The notes below the pieces were generated by a model. The model did no database searches, was not told where the DNA came from, and saw only the letters and a list, made by a program, of their open reading frames with translations. From Candidatus Avelusimicrobium caledoniensis (lineage in GTDB: Bacteria > Elusimicrobiota > Elusimicrobia > Elusimicrobiales > Elusimicrobiaceae), in the NCBI GenBank assembly GCA_900315795.1, contig ONAM01000005.1, forward strand, positions 1-60,577: a stretch of 60,577 nt of DNA, in the 5' to 3' direction. Within the stretch, counting starts at the first letter, position 1; the number at the start of each line of letters is the position of its first letter. Shown here in pieces: positions 17,587 through 25,744 of this stretch. The position numbers and the translations under genes are program-made.

Positions 17587-19002
17587 TTAATTTTCCCTTT
17601 TTAAGATAAGTGCCATTATAGCCGGATAGATACTTAACAAAATTATTTTTACCGCCAGCCCGTCGCCAAACGCTTTGCACAATACGACGGTTGCCGTGCC
17701 AAGCACCACAAGCGCGGCCAGTTTTTTATACTCGTACGGAATCGGATAGACGCGGCGCGTAAAGCAAAACAGCGCCAATGCCATGGCCCCGTAACTAAGT
17801 GCCACCGCCCAACCAGCTCCCAAAATGCCCAGGTGCGGCACTAATGTCAAATTGGTGCTAATGCTGACGAGTGCCCCAAGCAAGGTAATCCACAACAGCA
17901 CGCGCGTTTTTTTGGTAAGCACCGGGCCAATCATAAAATTGACGTAAAGTCCGTAGCAAAAATATCCGCTTAACACGAGCGGAATTACAGGAAGTCCGCT
18001 CCAATACGCAGGCGCAATTAGGTGGAAAGAGCCAAACAAATTACTTTGGATAATATCGGGCATTAAGAAGATTAAACCCAGTAATACCCACCCGGCAATC
18101 GCCACGAAAAACGAGAACACGCGCGCGAACGTATCTTTGGCATCATCGTCTTTGGCGTGGGCGAGGAAAAACGGCCGCCATGCTTGATCAAACATGGAAA
18201 CAATCAGCATCATAAACACGCCGATTTTAAAGTTGGCCTGATAAATACCCACTTGCGCCGGCCCTGCCAAATGCACCAAAATCGGTTTGTCAATCACGCT
18301 GACAAATAAGCTGGCTAGCCCCGACGGTACAAACGGCCACGCAAACGTGAGTAATTCGCGCTCTAACTTACCGTCAAAGCGGAACGAAAAATTTTGTTTG
18401 AGTTCGCTGTACACCACGGGGGAAAGCAACAAAAGTGATGCTAAAGAAGCAAAAATGTTTGCCCACAAAATAGACGCGATCCCTTTGTGAAGTACGGCGA
18501 TAAAATAGATGTTTCCAAGCACGTTTACGACGATAGAAGCCGTGCGCACGCCCGCAAAATACCATGCACGCCGCTCTAAGCGCAGTTTGGTAAACGGGAT
18601 CATGTTAAGCACGTCTAAAAACAAAATGGCGGCGGCTAATTTCAGCAAATAGCCCTCTTCCGCCGGGATGCCGATAATACGCGCGGCGGCTCCGTTAAAC
18701 AGCCAGAGTAACCCGCCCAGCACAAGGCCGTTGAGTAGGACCCCGTAGAAACATTGGCGAAAGACTTTATTTTTGTCGGTAGCGTCACTAGCAAAGCGCA
18801 AATAACTTTGGTCCATCCCAAATAAAAAGACCACGTTAAATAACGCAATAGCCGCAAAAATCGTGGCGATAATACCGTACTCGCCCGGCACTAAATAATA
18901 CGTGTAAAACGGAACTAAACAAAAGTTGAGCAGTCGCGCCAGCACCGTAGAAGTGCCGTACACTAAAGTTTCTTTGCCAAGTCGTTTAATATCTTTTGCC
19001 AT
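17587..19002 (-). CDS. Wzx-type polysaccharide flippase (MOP superfamily)
   Basis: A 471-residue protein with about 12-14 hydrophobic helices and the N-terminal signature LGKETLVYGTSTVLARLLNF of oligosaccharide/teichoic-acid flippases. Such proteins move lipid-linked glycan units across the inner membrane. With the WecA-like transferase at 14.6 kb and the RgpF-like protein at 6.9 kb it forms a plausible surface-polysaccharide set. It lies after a terminator-like hairpin downstream of punA. Confidence 0.87.
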   Translation of the reverse strand: MAKDIKRLGKETLVYGTSTVLARLLNFCLVPFYTYYLVPGEYGIIATIFAAIALFNVVFLFGMDQSYLRFASDATDKNKVFRQCFYGVLLNGLVLGGLLWLFNGAAARIIGIPAEEGYLLKLAAAILFLDVLNMIPFTKLRLERRAWYFAGVRTASIVVNVLGNIYFIAVLHKGIASILWANIFASLASLLLLSPVVYSELKQNFSFRFDGKLERELLTFAWPFVPSGLASLFVSVIDKPILVHLAGPAQVGIYQANFKIGVFMMLIVSMFDQAWRPFFLAHAKDDDAKDTFARVFSFFVAIAGWVLLGLIFLMPDIIQSNLFGSFHLIAPAYWSGLPVIPLVLSGYFCYGLYVNFMIGPVLTKKTRVLLWITLLGALVSISTNLTLVPHLGILGAGWAVALSYGAMALALFCFTRRVYPIPYEYKKLAALVVLGTATVVLCKAFGDGLAVKIILLSIYPAIMALILKREN

Positions 19003-19006
19003 ACGT

Positions 19007-19044
19007 AAAAAGCCCGCGCGCAGTTCAACACGCGCGGGCTGTTT
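19007..19044 (-). terminator. Hairpin between punA and flippase genes
   Basis: A perfect 10-bp stem AGCCCGCGCG / CGCGCGGGCT with a 10-nt loop, followed on the minus strand by a T5 run. It ends the rnhB-yraN-punA unit. Confidence 0.75.
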
Positions 19045-19046
19045 TC

Positions 19047-19871
19047 TTATAGTTTTACAAACAAAATTTCCATCAGTTTTTTGAAGTTGATTTCTGCTTT
19101 TTTAGATTCGCGGATCGTCTGTTCGTGCGAGAGCGGTTTTTTCTCAATGCCGCAACCCATGTTGGTTACCACAGCCAGCCCCAACACTTTAATACCGCAT
19201 TGGCGCGCCACTAATACTTCCGGCACGACGGACATGCCGACTACGCTAGCACCCCATTTTTTAAACATTTGAATTTCGCTGGGGGTTTCAAAGTTGGGAC
19301 CCGTGACGGCGATATACACGCCTTCTTTGGCTTTTAGGCCAATTTTTTTACACGCGGCTAATGTGACTTTGCGCATGGTTTTGTCGTACGCTTCGGATAA
19401 ATCAAAAAACATCGGCCCAAATTCCGGCTCGCGGCTGTTACCGATCAGCGGGTTGTTGCACATGAAATTGATGTGGTCTTTGAGTACGCATAACGAGCCG
19501 GGGGGGAGTTGTTTATCCATGGAGCCCACCGCGCCGGAGACGAGCAATTTTTCTACGCCTAACATTTTGAGCGTGCGCACGGAAATAGCAAACTCTTTCA
19601 TTTGGTACCCTTCGTAAAAGTGGAAACGCCCTTGCATGACGACAATTTTTGTACCTTTATATTCGCCAAAAATTAAATTGCCCGCATGACCCGGCACGGT
19701 GCTTTGCAAAAAACCGGGAATCGTGGTGTACGGTACAATTACTTTTTTTTCTAACGGGGGAATGGCCCAACCTAAACCCGATCCGGCAATAAGACCGATT
19801 TGCGGTTTAAAATTTTTTGTTTTTTTGTTAATAAAGCTGACGGCTTTTTTAATTTGTGCTAGTTGCGGCAT
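19047..19871 (-). CDS. punA: Purine-nucleoside phosphorylase (class II, trimeric type)
   Basis: A 274-residue enzyme of purine salvage that splits inosine or guanosine with phosphate. Visible motifs: GSGLGWA near residue 29 (phosphate loop), PGHAGNLIFG, GRFHFYEGY, GPNFETPSE and GMSVVPEVLVARQCG with TNMGCG near the end. The ATG at 19871 has the SD GGGAGGAA; the open frame runs 20 codons further upstream but without support. It follows yraN by about 13 bp. Confidence 0.93.
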   Translation of the reverse strand: MPQLAQIKKAVSFINKKTKNFKPQIGLIAGSGLGWAIPPLEKKVIVPYTTIPGFLQSTVPGHAGNLIFGEYKGTKIVVMQGRFHFYEGYQMKEFAISVRTLKMLGVEKLLVSGAVGSMDKQLPPGSLCVLKDHINFMCNNPLIGNSREPEFGPMFFDLSEAYDKTMRKVTLAACKKIGLKAKEGVYIAVTGPNFETPSEIQMFKKWGASVVGMSVVPEVLVARQCGIKVLGLAVVTNMGCGIEKKPLSHEQTIRESKKAEINFKKLMEILFVKL

Positions 19872-19884
19872 AGTTTCCTCCCAA

Positions 19885-20244
19885 TTATAAAGTAGTTCTG
19901 GCGGGAATGAACGCATTTGGGATGTGTTCAATCGTGTCCGGCAGAATGCATATTACGTCAAATCTTATACTATCAAATTTTGGCGACTTTGCTTTGAGAT
20001 ATTGCATCGCGGCGCGTGTAATGCGTTGTTGTTTGGTGCGGGTAACGGCGGCCGCCGGGCCACCAAAAGCCGCAGAGGCGCGCGTCTTTACTTCTACAAA
20101 AACAAGGGTGTCTTTATGCCGGGCGACAATATCCAACTCGCCCCCGGCGGCCCTGAAATTGCGCGCCAAAATTTGATAACCTTGGCTACGTAAAAATCGG
20201 GCGGCTTGTTCTTCGCCTTCGTTTCCGGTTTGGCGGGTGTTCAT
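19885..20244 (-). CDS. yraN: YraN (UPF0102) nuclease-like protein
   Basis: A 119-residue protein with the UPF0102 pattern: GNEGEEQAARFL, ILARNFRAAGGELDIVA, then VFVEVKTRAS, matching the PD-(D/E)XK nuclease core (E, D and EVK). The cellular role is unproven. The start at 20244 overlaps the rnhB stop by 4 bp (ATGA), the usual rnhB-yraN arrangement. Confidence 0.93.
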   Translation of the reverse strand: MNTRQTGNEGEEQAARFLRSQGYQILARNFRAAGGELDIVARHKDTLVFVEVKTRASAAFGGPAAAVTRTKQQRITRAAMQYLKAKSPKFDSIRFDVICILPDTIEHIPNAFIPARTTL

Positions 20245-20888
20245 AAAGGTAGTGCGGGTGCGTGTAAAATGTTTCGCACGGGCGCAAAAGAGGTGCGGTG
20301 TTCTTTGCACGGTCCTAACGCTTTGAGTGCTTGCATGTGTTTGGGGGTACCGTACCCTTTGTGTCCGGCAAAATTATAACCGGGATAAATTTTATCCAGT
20401 TCTGCCATGTAGCGGTCTCGCGTAACTTTGGCAATAATACTGGCCGCCGCAATGACAAGCGATTTGGCATCTCCGTCCACTACGGCTTGTTGGCGCATCT
20501 CTAAGCCGGCCGCAGTATATGGGCCGTCAATTAACGCGACGGCTTGCGGAATTTTTACAAATTTTTGGGCGGCGCGACGCATGGCTAAAAAGGTAGCTTG
20601 TAAAATGTTGAGTTGGTCAATTTCGGCCGCGGTAGCAAAACCGACGCCGTATAAAACTTCGCTATGGGTAAGTCGTTCAAACAGTTCGTTTCGTTTGGCG
20701 GCGGTTAGTTTTTTGCTGTCGTTTACGTCGGCAAAAGATGGGCCGAGTTCATCGGGTATATAACACGCACAGGCGACTACGGGCCCTGCCAAAGGGCCGC
20801 GCCCGGCTTCGTCAATGCCGATTAAAGAAGTAGCTTCCAAGTTACGTGCTTGGGTTTTGTCAAAATCAAACAAGGGTAGTGTCTGCAT
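20241..20888 (-). CDS. rnhB: Ribonuclease HII
   Basis: Removes RNA from RNA-DNA hybrids and misincorporated ribonucleotides. The catalytic signature GIDEAGRGPLAGPVVA is near the N-terminus, DSKKL follows and a conserved ASIIAKVTRDR lies near the middle. The ATG at 20888 has no SD but has TATAAT exactly 6 nt upstream (20895-20900), fitting a leaderless transcript. An alternative ATG at 20951 with AAAGGA nearby would add 21 residues of no family similarity. Confidence 0.92.
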   Translation of the reverse strand: MQTLPLFDFDKTQARNLEATSLIGIDEAGRGPLAGPVVACACYIPDELGPSFADVNDSKKLTAAKRNELFERLTHSEVLYGVGFATAAEIDQLNILQATFLAMRRAAQKFVKIPQAVALIDGPYTAAGLEMRQQAVVDGDAKSLVIAAASIIAKVTRDRYMAELDKIYPGYNFAGHKGYGTPKHMQALKALGPCKEHRTSFAPVRNILHAPALPL

Positions 20889-20900
20889 ATTGTTATTATA
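20889..20900 (-). promoter_or_regulatory. -10 box 6 nt before rnhB start (leaderless candidate)
   Basis: On the minus strand TATAAT is followed by AACAAT and ATG, so transcription would start at or next to the start codon. No good -35 box is visible. Confidence 0.45.
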
Positions 20901-21100
20901 CCAATAATTGGACGGCGTGCCGCTTAAAGATAACCCGTTTGCCAGAAGCATATTTAGTCCTTTTGAGCCGTAGAATTTGTTTCGTTTGACATTCATAGTT
21001 TAGTGGCCTTGCGCGTAGGAAAAAAGGGCCAAAAGACCTAGGCGGCATCTGGGCCCTTTATATTAGTTGAAACGTTTTTCCGTCGTAAAAAAATTGTCTA

Positions 21101-21128
21101 TTGACTTTGTTTTTTTTTTTGATTTAAT
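21101..21128 (+). promoter_or_regulatory. Poly-T spacer promoter of pilin 21163
   Basis: TTGACT at 21101-21106, T11 at 21110-21120 and TTTAAT at 21123-21128; spacer 16 bp. The flanks diverge from the other plus-strand copies (TTG instead of TCG; GATTTAAT instead of GCTACATT). Confidence 0.7.
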
Positions 21129-21162
21129 TTTATTAAACAAAAATCAAATGGAGGAATTTTTT

Positions 21163-21786
21163 ATGCAAAAAGAAAGATATTTTAAAGGTAGTTTAAGAGA
21201 AAATAAAAATAAACGTCATCCTGAACTTGATTCAGGATCTCACCTTGTTGCTGTTTTAGAGAGCGGTGAGATTCCGTATCAAGTACGGAATGACAAATTT
21301 ATTTTTAACATCAAAGCATTTACTCTTATTGAACTGCTTGTTGTTGTTCTTATCATCGGCATACTCGCGGCGGTGGCGTTGCCGCAATACCAACAAGCGG
21401 TATTAAAATCGCGGGTGCAACCTTATATGACTCTTTTAAAAACACTAATTACCGCTAAGCATACCCATTATTTGGCGACGGGCCAATACACGTATGATGT
21501 TAATTTATTGGATGTAGAAATGCCTTCGTCTTGTTGGGAAACCGGTGGTGGGTCTGTGGGGCAATTATGGTCATGCGGAAAAGATTTTCATATTGATAAT
21601 ACAGGCGGTGGCATTATTTTTTATTATTGCCCGGGAAAGAACAGCACCCACGCGGAGTGTATGGAAAATAAAGAATTGCAATTTGCAGCCGCACAAACGA
21701 TGGCGGGTTTTGGGTCTTGTGCCGGATATACTGAGCGGGGCAGAAATTTCTGTAAAAGTTTTAGGCAACTCTTTGCATCGTACTAA
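21163..21786 (+). CDS. Pilin-like prepilin with repeat-extended leader (52 residues)
   Basis: A 207-residue prepilin starting at the ATG preceded by GGAGG. The prepilin helix [18 protein letters not shown] begins only after a 52-residue leader that includes KRHPELDSGSH and EIPYQVRND, the translation of an 80-bp palindromic element (21215-21294). The mature part has cysteine pairs (SCWETGG, CGKDFH, then CAGYTERGRNFC) related to the other cysteine-rich pilins here. Prepilin peptidase should still cut at KA|F if it accepts long leaders. A terminator follows at 21797. Confidence 0.85.
   Translation: MQKERYFKGSLRENKNKRHPELDSGSHLVAVLESGEIPYQVRNDKFIFNIKAFTLIELLVVVLIIGILAAVALPQYQQAVLKSRVQPYMTLLKTLITAKHTHYLATGQYTYDVNLLDVEMPSSCWETGGGSVGQLWSCGKDFHIDNTGGGIIFYYCPGKNSTHAECMENKELQFAAAQTMAGFGSCAGYTERGRNFCKSFRQLFASY
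21215..21294. repeat. Composite palindromic element inside pilin leader
   Basis: It begins GTC and ends GAC. A left stem-loop (ATCCTGAA / TTCAGGAT) and a right stem-loop (ATTCCGTA / TACGGAAT), both with 5-nt loops, flank a centre bounded by CTCACC and GGTGAG. It lies wholly inside the reading frame of pilin 21163, before the prepilin cleavage site. Confidence 0.85.
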
Positions 21787-21796
21787 CTTGGCAATT

Positions 21797-21827
21797 AAAA
21801 CCCCCGCTTGCGTGGCGGGGTTTTTTA
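21797..21827 (+). terminator. Terminator after pilin 21163
   Basis: Stem AACCCCCGC / GCGGGGTT followed by T6. Confidence 0.8.
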
Positions 21828-21857
21828 TTGCAATTTTTGTGTCGTAAAAAATAAAAC

Positions 21858-21886
21858 TTGACATCGTTTTTTTTTTTTGCTACATT
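21858..21886 (+). promoter_or_regulatory. Poly-T spacer promoter of pilin 21915 (T12)
   Basis: TTGACA 21858-21863, T12 at 21867-21878 and TACATT 21881-21886. The spacer is 17 bp, the optimum length, one base more than most copies. Confidence 0.8.
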
Positions 21887-21914
21887 TTATTAAATGAAAC
21901 AAAGGAGGCGTTTT

Positions 21915-22544
21915 ATGGAAAAAGAAAGTAAAAATATAAAAATGTCATTCCCGAGGCATGTTGTCGGGAATCTCAACCTCTTGGGGAACACAAAGAGAAG
22001 ATCCCCGACAGAAACACTCGGGGATGACAAGCTTAATTTTATGGGTTTTACGCTCATTGAATTATTAGTGGTCGTGCTCATTATCGGCATTTTAGCGGCG
22101 GTGGCGTTGCCGCAGTACCAAAAAGCAGTTTGGAAATCGCGCAATGTGCAATTAAAAACGTTAGTTGCTACGGTGGGGCAAGCCCAACAGCGCTACTATT
22201 TAGCCAATGGGGAATATGCAAAGAACTTTGATGAGTTAGATATTGATATGCCGCTTCAACCGGCAACAAATATGCCTTGTCCAAATTCCACGGCCAGCGG
22301 TGGAACGGATGTCAAACGTAATGGGAAAGATTTTCAAATACTTATTACGGCCGGTTTTCAGATATTTGCATTATGGACGAGTGGATCTTATAAATGTGGA
22401 GGATTTACCTTTAATCCACAGTTAGAAAAAATGCGTTGTATTGAACTTGTAGGGAGTGATAGTGATAATAAATTTTGTGCCCAGGTGGAAAAAGCCACCT
22501 TTGATAGTGCCCCTACTTCTTATCGGTATTATGATTTGCCGTAA
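21915..22544 (+). CDS. Pilin-like prepilin with repeat-extended leader (44 residues)
   Basis: A 209-residue prepilin; the ATG at 21915 follows AAAGGAGG. A 44-residue leader encoded largely by a 75-bp palindromic element (21954-22028) ends MG|F, followed by the standard helix. The globular domain has GKDFQI, a tyrosine-rich YYLANGEYAKNFDELD stretch after the helix, and C-terminal cysteines (KCGGF, MRCIEL, FCAQVE), closest to the pilin at 43712. A terminator follows at 22561. Confidence 0.87.
   Translation: MEKESKNIKMSFPRHVVGNLNLLGNTKRRSPTETLGDDKLNFMGFTLIELLVVVLIIGILAAVALPQYQKAVWKSRNVQLKTLVATVGQAQQRYYLANGEYAKNFDELDIDMPLQPATNMPCPNSTASGGTDVKRNGKDFQILITAGFQIFALWTSGSYKCGGFTFNPQLEKMRCIELVGSDSDNKFCAQVEKATFDSAPTSYRYYDLP
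21954..22028. repeat. Composite palindromic element inside pilin leader
   Basis: Starts GTC, ends GAC. Left stem ATTCCCGA / TCGGGAAT and right stem ATCCCCGA / TCGGGGAT, each with a 9-nt loop, separated by a spacer beginning CTC and ending AAG. It is translated in a different frame from the element at 21215. Confidence 0.85.
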
Positions 22545-22560
22545 GAAAGGACATCATAAA

Positions 22561-22603
22561 ACACCCCCGATGCTCGCCGTGGAGGCGAAAACGGGGGTGT
22601 TAT
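22561..22603 (+). terminator. Terminator after pilin 21915
   Basis: Stem ACACCCCCG / CGGGGGTGT with an inner GC-rich loop, before TTATT. It can also serve the convergent yggU gene. Confidence 0.7.
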
Positions 22604-22628
22604 TATGTGTACGTTAGACGGCTTAAAT

Positions 22629-22895
22629 CTACGGAATAGAGTCCATAATTTGGCGTAGTTCTTCTTCGCTTTTATCGCGCACTTCTACCGTTTTTTCTTT
22701 GCCTTTGTTGCCTTTGACAATAATAATGCTTTCTTCTTTTACGTTAAAGAAATCAGCCAAAAAAGTTTTCATCATCGCGTTAGCCGGCTCGTCGTCTACT
22801 TTTTTGTTTTTAATTTTCACCCGTAGTACGCTACCGATGCGGCTAATTACTTCGTTACGTCCCGCGGTGGGGATTAAACGGACTTTAATAATCAT
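22629..22895 (-). CDS. yggU: YggU/UPF0235 (DUF167) family protein
   Basis: An 88-residue cytoplasmic protein of the DUF167 family: IKVRLIPTAGRNEV at the start and KVDDEPANAMMKTFLADFF followed by IVKGNKGKEKTVEV. The family has no settled function. The ATG at 22895 has the SD AAGGAG. It follows yggS by about 10 bp, a common pairing. Confidence 0.9.
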   Translation of the reverse strand: MIIKVRLIPTAGRNEVISRIGSVLRVKIKNKKVDDEPANAMMKTFLADFFNVKEESIIIVKGNKGKEKTVEVRDKSEEELRQIMDSIP

Positions 22896-22905
22896 ACGGC
22901 GCTCC

Positions 22906-23598
22906 TTATCTCTCGGCAAATAATTTACTGCCGATTCGGGGCAGGGTAGAACCCGCCTCTATTGCAATTTCAAAATCTTCACTCATTCCCAGTGACAAGT
23001 AACGCTCTTGTCCGAGGGGGAAATCTTCGTCAAACGCTTCTTTTAGCGGCGCGAACAATGCTTTTAACTCTTGCGGTGTTGCGCCTTGCGGGGCAATAGC
23101 CATGTATCCGCAAACTTTTAAATTTGTAAAACTCCGCACTTGCCTGACCAATTCGCGTGCTTTTTCAAGCGGCAAACCCGATTGCGTTTCGCGCGTTGTT
23201 AATTTTACTTGCACCAACACCCGTAATGCCTTTTCAACGGGTACATGTTTGTCCAAAATCTCGGCGGTGGATAAATCGTCCAACGAGTCAATAAAATCAA
23301 AAAACGCAGCGGCTTTGGCCGCTTTATTATGCTGCAAATGACCGATTAAATGCTTGACGGTATCAAATGCGGCAAATTCGGGCCGTGTCCAACGGGATAA
23401 CGCTTGCTGCAAACGCGATTCGCCCACGTGTTTAAGTAGCCCTCGTTTGAGCAAAAACAGCACATCCTCATCGGCGGCGTATTTCGTAACACCCAGGAGC
23501 GTTATTTCTTGCGGTTCTCGTCCGGCCCGCTTACACGCGCCCGACAGGGAGTCCTGTACTTCTTTAAAATTTTGAAGGAGTTGTTCTTCCCTGTTCAT
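22906..23598 (-). CDS. yggS: YggS-family PLP homeostasis protein
   Basis: A 230-residue single-domain alanine-racemase-fold protein. The PLP lysine is in LLGVTKYA near residue 38, and the family pattern continues through HLIGHLQHNKA and LSLGMSEDFEIAIEAGST near the C-terminus. It binds pyridoxal phosphate and keeps its level in check. A TATAAT lies about 16 nt before the ATG. Followed directly by yggU. Confidence 0.94.
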   Translation of the reverse strand: MNREEQLLQNFKEVQDSLSGACKRAGREPQEITLLGVTKYAADEDVLFLLKRGLLKHVGESRLQQALSRWTRPEFAAFDTVKHLIGHLQHNKAAKAAAFFDFIDSLDDLSTAEILDKHVPVEKALRVLVQVKLTTRETQSGLPLEKARELVRQVRSFTNLKVCGYMAIAPQGATPQELKALFAPLKEAFDEDFPLGQERYLSLGMSEDFEIAIEAGSTLPRIGSKLFAER

Positions 23599-23684
23599 AA
23601 AAAGCTCTTGACATATTATACCAAAATTTACTTTAATACTTCATTTTTTTTTAGCAAACTGTATCGGAGCGGTGCTAAATTTCA

Positions 23685-23696
23685 TAAAATATAATT
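23685..23696 (+). promoter_or_regulatory. -10 box 6 nt before MFS gene (leaderless candidate)
   Basis: TAAAAT at 23685-23690, ATAATT, then ATG at 23697. No SD is present. Confidence 0.4.
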
Positions 23697-24953
23697 ATGC
23701 AAGCTGTTACCCGAAAAGGTATGTGGCTCGTGGCGGTAGCAAACGGGATTTTGCTATTTGGCTATGGGCTGTCGTTACCGTTTTTTACTATTTACTTAAT
23801 CAGCCAACAACACCTGGCCCCTGCGATGGCGGGACTGGTGGTGGCACTAGCGGGGCTGTCTCGCTGTGTGTCCAGCGCGATATCGGGCGAACTCGCCGAT
23901 GCGTTCGGACGCAAAAATGTGATGATGTGGGGGCTATTCTCCCAAATTATTGCGATGTTTTCGCTCGCGCTTTGCATTGAACTAAACGCACAAGCCGGGT
24001 GGATGCTGACGTGTTATTTCTTCACTACGTTTTTAGGGGCGTTCTTCCGTCCGGCGGCTAACGCATGGGTTACCGATCACACCACGCCTAAAGAGCGGGT
24101 GGAAGCGTTTGGGATGATCCGCATTGGGCTCAATATCGGCTGGGCATTAGGGCCGGCGGTGGGGGGCTTTTTGGTGCGTTACTCATACAGCGTGGCTTTT
24201 TATTTTACCGCGCTTTTGTACGCCACGACTATCTTATATTTAGGCCGGCTGATTAAAGACCGTACATCTAAAAAAGGCGCGCGCCGCCGCGCGCGTAAAC
24301 CCAGTTTCGCTACCATGCTAAGCTCGCTAACCGATACCCGTTTGGCGCGCATTTGTTTATATGTGGTAATGATTACGGCGGTCAACTCGCAACTGGTGGT
24401 GGGACTTTCTATCCATTGTAAACAATACTTACAGATGCCGGAATATTTTATCGGGTGGTTTTTTACGATTAACGGGCTGGTTGTTATTTTACTCCAACAG
24501 GCGGCGTCTAAATGGATGTCCAAACACCGGCTTTCTACGGCGATGTTTTGGGGATGTATAGCGTATGCAGTGGGGTTTGGATCGGTCGGGTTTTTCAGTT
24601 CGTTTGCGCTGATTGCCGTGGGCGTATTTTTGGCAGGCGTGGGGGAACTGATCGTTTCCCCCGGCGAGCAAACCATGGTGTCTAATATCGCTTCACGCGA
24701 AACACGCGGGCGGTATTTGGGGCTTCTCATGGTGTTTTACAACATGGGATCTGCACTTGGTTTTTTTGTGGCCGGGTTGCTTGGCGATTGGGTGGCCCCG
24801 CATTATCTGCCCGGCCCGTGGTTGATTGTGGCATCGGTAGCGGTACTGGCCGGGATCGGGTTTTGGCGGATGCGTTACCAACTTACAGATGATGAAGACG
24901 GAAAACAGACTGCCCCTATCCCTATAAAAAAAGATACAATAACTTTACATTAA
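23697..24953 (+). CDS. Major facilitator superfamily transporter
   Basis: A 418-residue, 12-helix permease. The loop 2-3 motif ELADAFGRKNVMM (near residue 65) is the MFS signature, and the central basic loop KKGARRRARK joins the halves. The similarity resembles multidrug-type exporters (inference); substrate unknown. First gene of a plus-strand unit with the DUF4321 protein, maf and trxB. No SD precedes the ATG. Confidence 0.88.
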   Translation: MQAVTRKGMWLVAVANGILLFGYGLSLPFFTIYLISQQHLAPAMAGLVVALAGLSRCVSSAISGELADAFGRKNVMMWGLFSQIIAMFSLALCIELNAQAGWMLTCYFFTTFLGAFFRPAANAWVTDHTTPKERVEAFGMIRIGLNIGWALGPAVGGFLVRYSYSVAFYFTALLYATTILYLGRLIKDRTSKKGARRRARKPSFATMLSSLTDTRLARICLYVVMITAVNSQLVVGLSIHCKQYLQMPEYFIGWFFTINGLVVILLQQAASKWMSKHRLSTAMFWGCIAYAVGFGSVGFFSSFALIAVGVFLAGVGELIVSPGEQTMVSNIASRETRGRYLGLLMVFYNMGSALGFFVAGLLGDWVAPHYLPGPWLIVASVAVLAGIGFWRMRYQLTDDEDGKQTAPIPIKKDTITLH

Positions 24954-24968
24954 CTTAGGAGGAATATA

Positions 24969-25187
24969 ATGAGAGGACTTATTTTTTGTGTATTGACGTT
25001 TGTGTTAGGCGGCGTGTTAGGGCTGGGCTTAGAAAAATTAGCCGCCTTGTTGCCGGCTGAAATGGCCGGAGCCCTTACGCGCGTGTATGGCGTGGGCATT
25101 CACCCGCTAGCCGTGCATGTAACGATTTGCGGTATCATCGGGCTTGTGATTGGCTATTTGATTGTTTCGCGCTTTGTAAAAAAATAA
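24969..25187 (+). CDS. Small DUF4321-like membrane protein
   Basis: A 72-residue protein with two hydrophobic helices (residues 4-20 and 48-66) joined by an AALLPAEMAGALTRVYGVG stretch. The pattern and its position just before maf match DUF4321 proteins. Function unknown. SD TAGGAGG precedes the ATG. Confidence 0.72.
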   Translation: MRGLIFCVLTFVLGGVLGLGLEKLAALLPAEMAGALTRVYGVGIHPLAVHVTICGIIGLVIGYLIVSRFVKK

Positions 25188-25189
25188 GT

Positions 25190-25744
25190 ATGTATATTGT
25201 GCTTGCCTCTAAGTCACCGCGGCGTATTGAACTGCTTAAACAATTGGGCGTTAAGTTTGACGTGATCCCTTCCCAATGTAAAGAAAAAAGCACCAAAAAA
25301 CGCCCGGCCGCACGCGTAAAAGAATTGGCGTTGCAAAAAGCGTTTGACGTGGCCCGCAAATACCCAAATGCGGTGGTCATCGGCGCAGATACGCTTGTTT
25401 ATTGTAAAGGTGAAATTATCGGCAAGCCCAAAGATAAGGAGGATGCGTTACGCATTTTGCGTAAGTTAAACGGTGCGTGGCAAAGCGTTTATACGGGCGT
25501 GTGCGTGCTGTGTTTAAGCGAGCAGAAAATGGTGTTTGGGCACGATGTGTCCAAGTGCAAAGCACGCAAATTGTCCGACGGGGAGCTCTTGCATTTGGCG
25601 GGTAAACACATGGACAAAGCCGGCGCGTATGCCGTGCAAGATAACGAAGATCCGTTTATAGAAAAAATCGTAGGCAGTAAAACCAACGTGGTGGGTTTTC
25701 CGGTAGAATTTTTTAACAAATTATTTAAGGAGTTTTTAGCATGA
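25190..25744 (+). CDS. maf: Maf nucleotide pyrophosphatase
   Basis: A 184-residue house-cleaning nucleoside-triphosphate pyrophosphatase. LASKSPRRIELLKQLG at the N-terminus carries the SxxRRxxL motif; VVIGADTLVY and the KPKDKEDA and SVYTGVCV motifs follow. Family members hydrolyse dTTP/UTP or modified NTPs. The start at 25190 is 2 nt after the upstream stop. Its end overlaps trxB by 4 bp. Confidence 0.94.
   Translation: MYIVLASKSPRRIELLKQLGVKFDVIPSQCKEKSTKKRPAARVKELALQKAFDVARKYPNAVVIGADTLVYCKGEIIGKPKDKEDALRILRKLNGAWQSVYTGVCVLCLSEQKMVFGHDVSKCKARKLSDGELLHLAGKHMDKAGAYAVQDNEDPFIEKIVGSKTNVVGFPVEFFNKLFKEFLA

Noticed and set aside
24200..24730. A 176-codon minus-strand frame inside the MFS gene
   Set aside because: Antisense shadow of a clear transporter gene.
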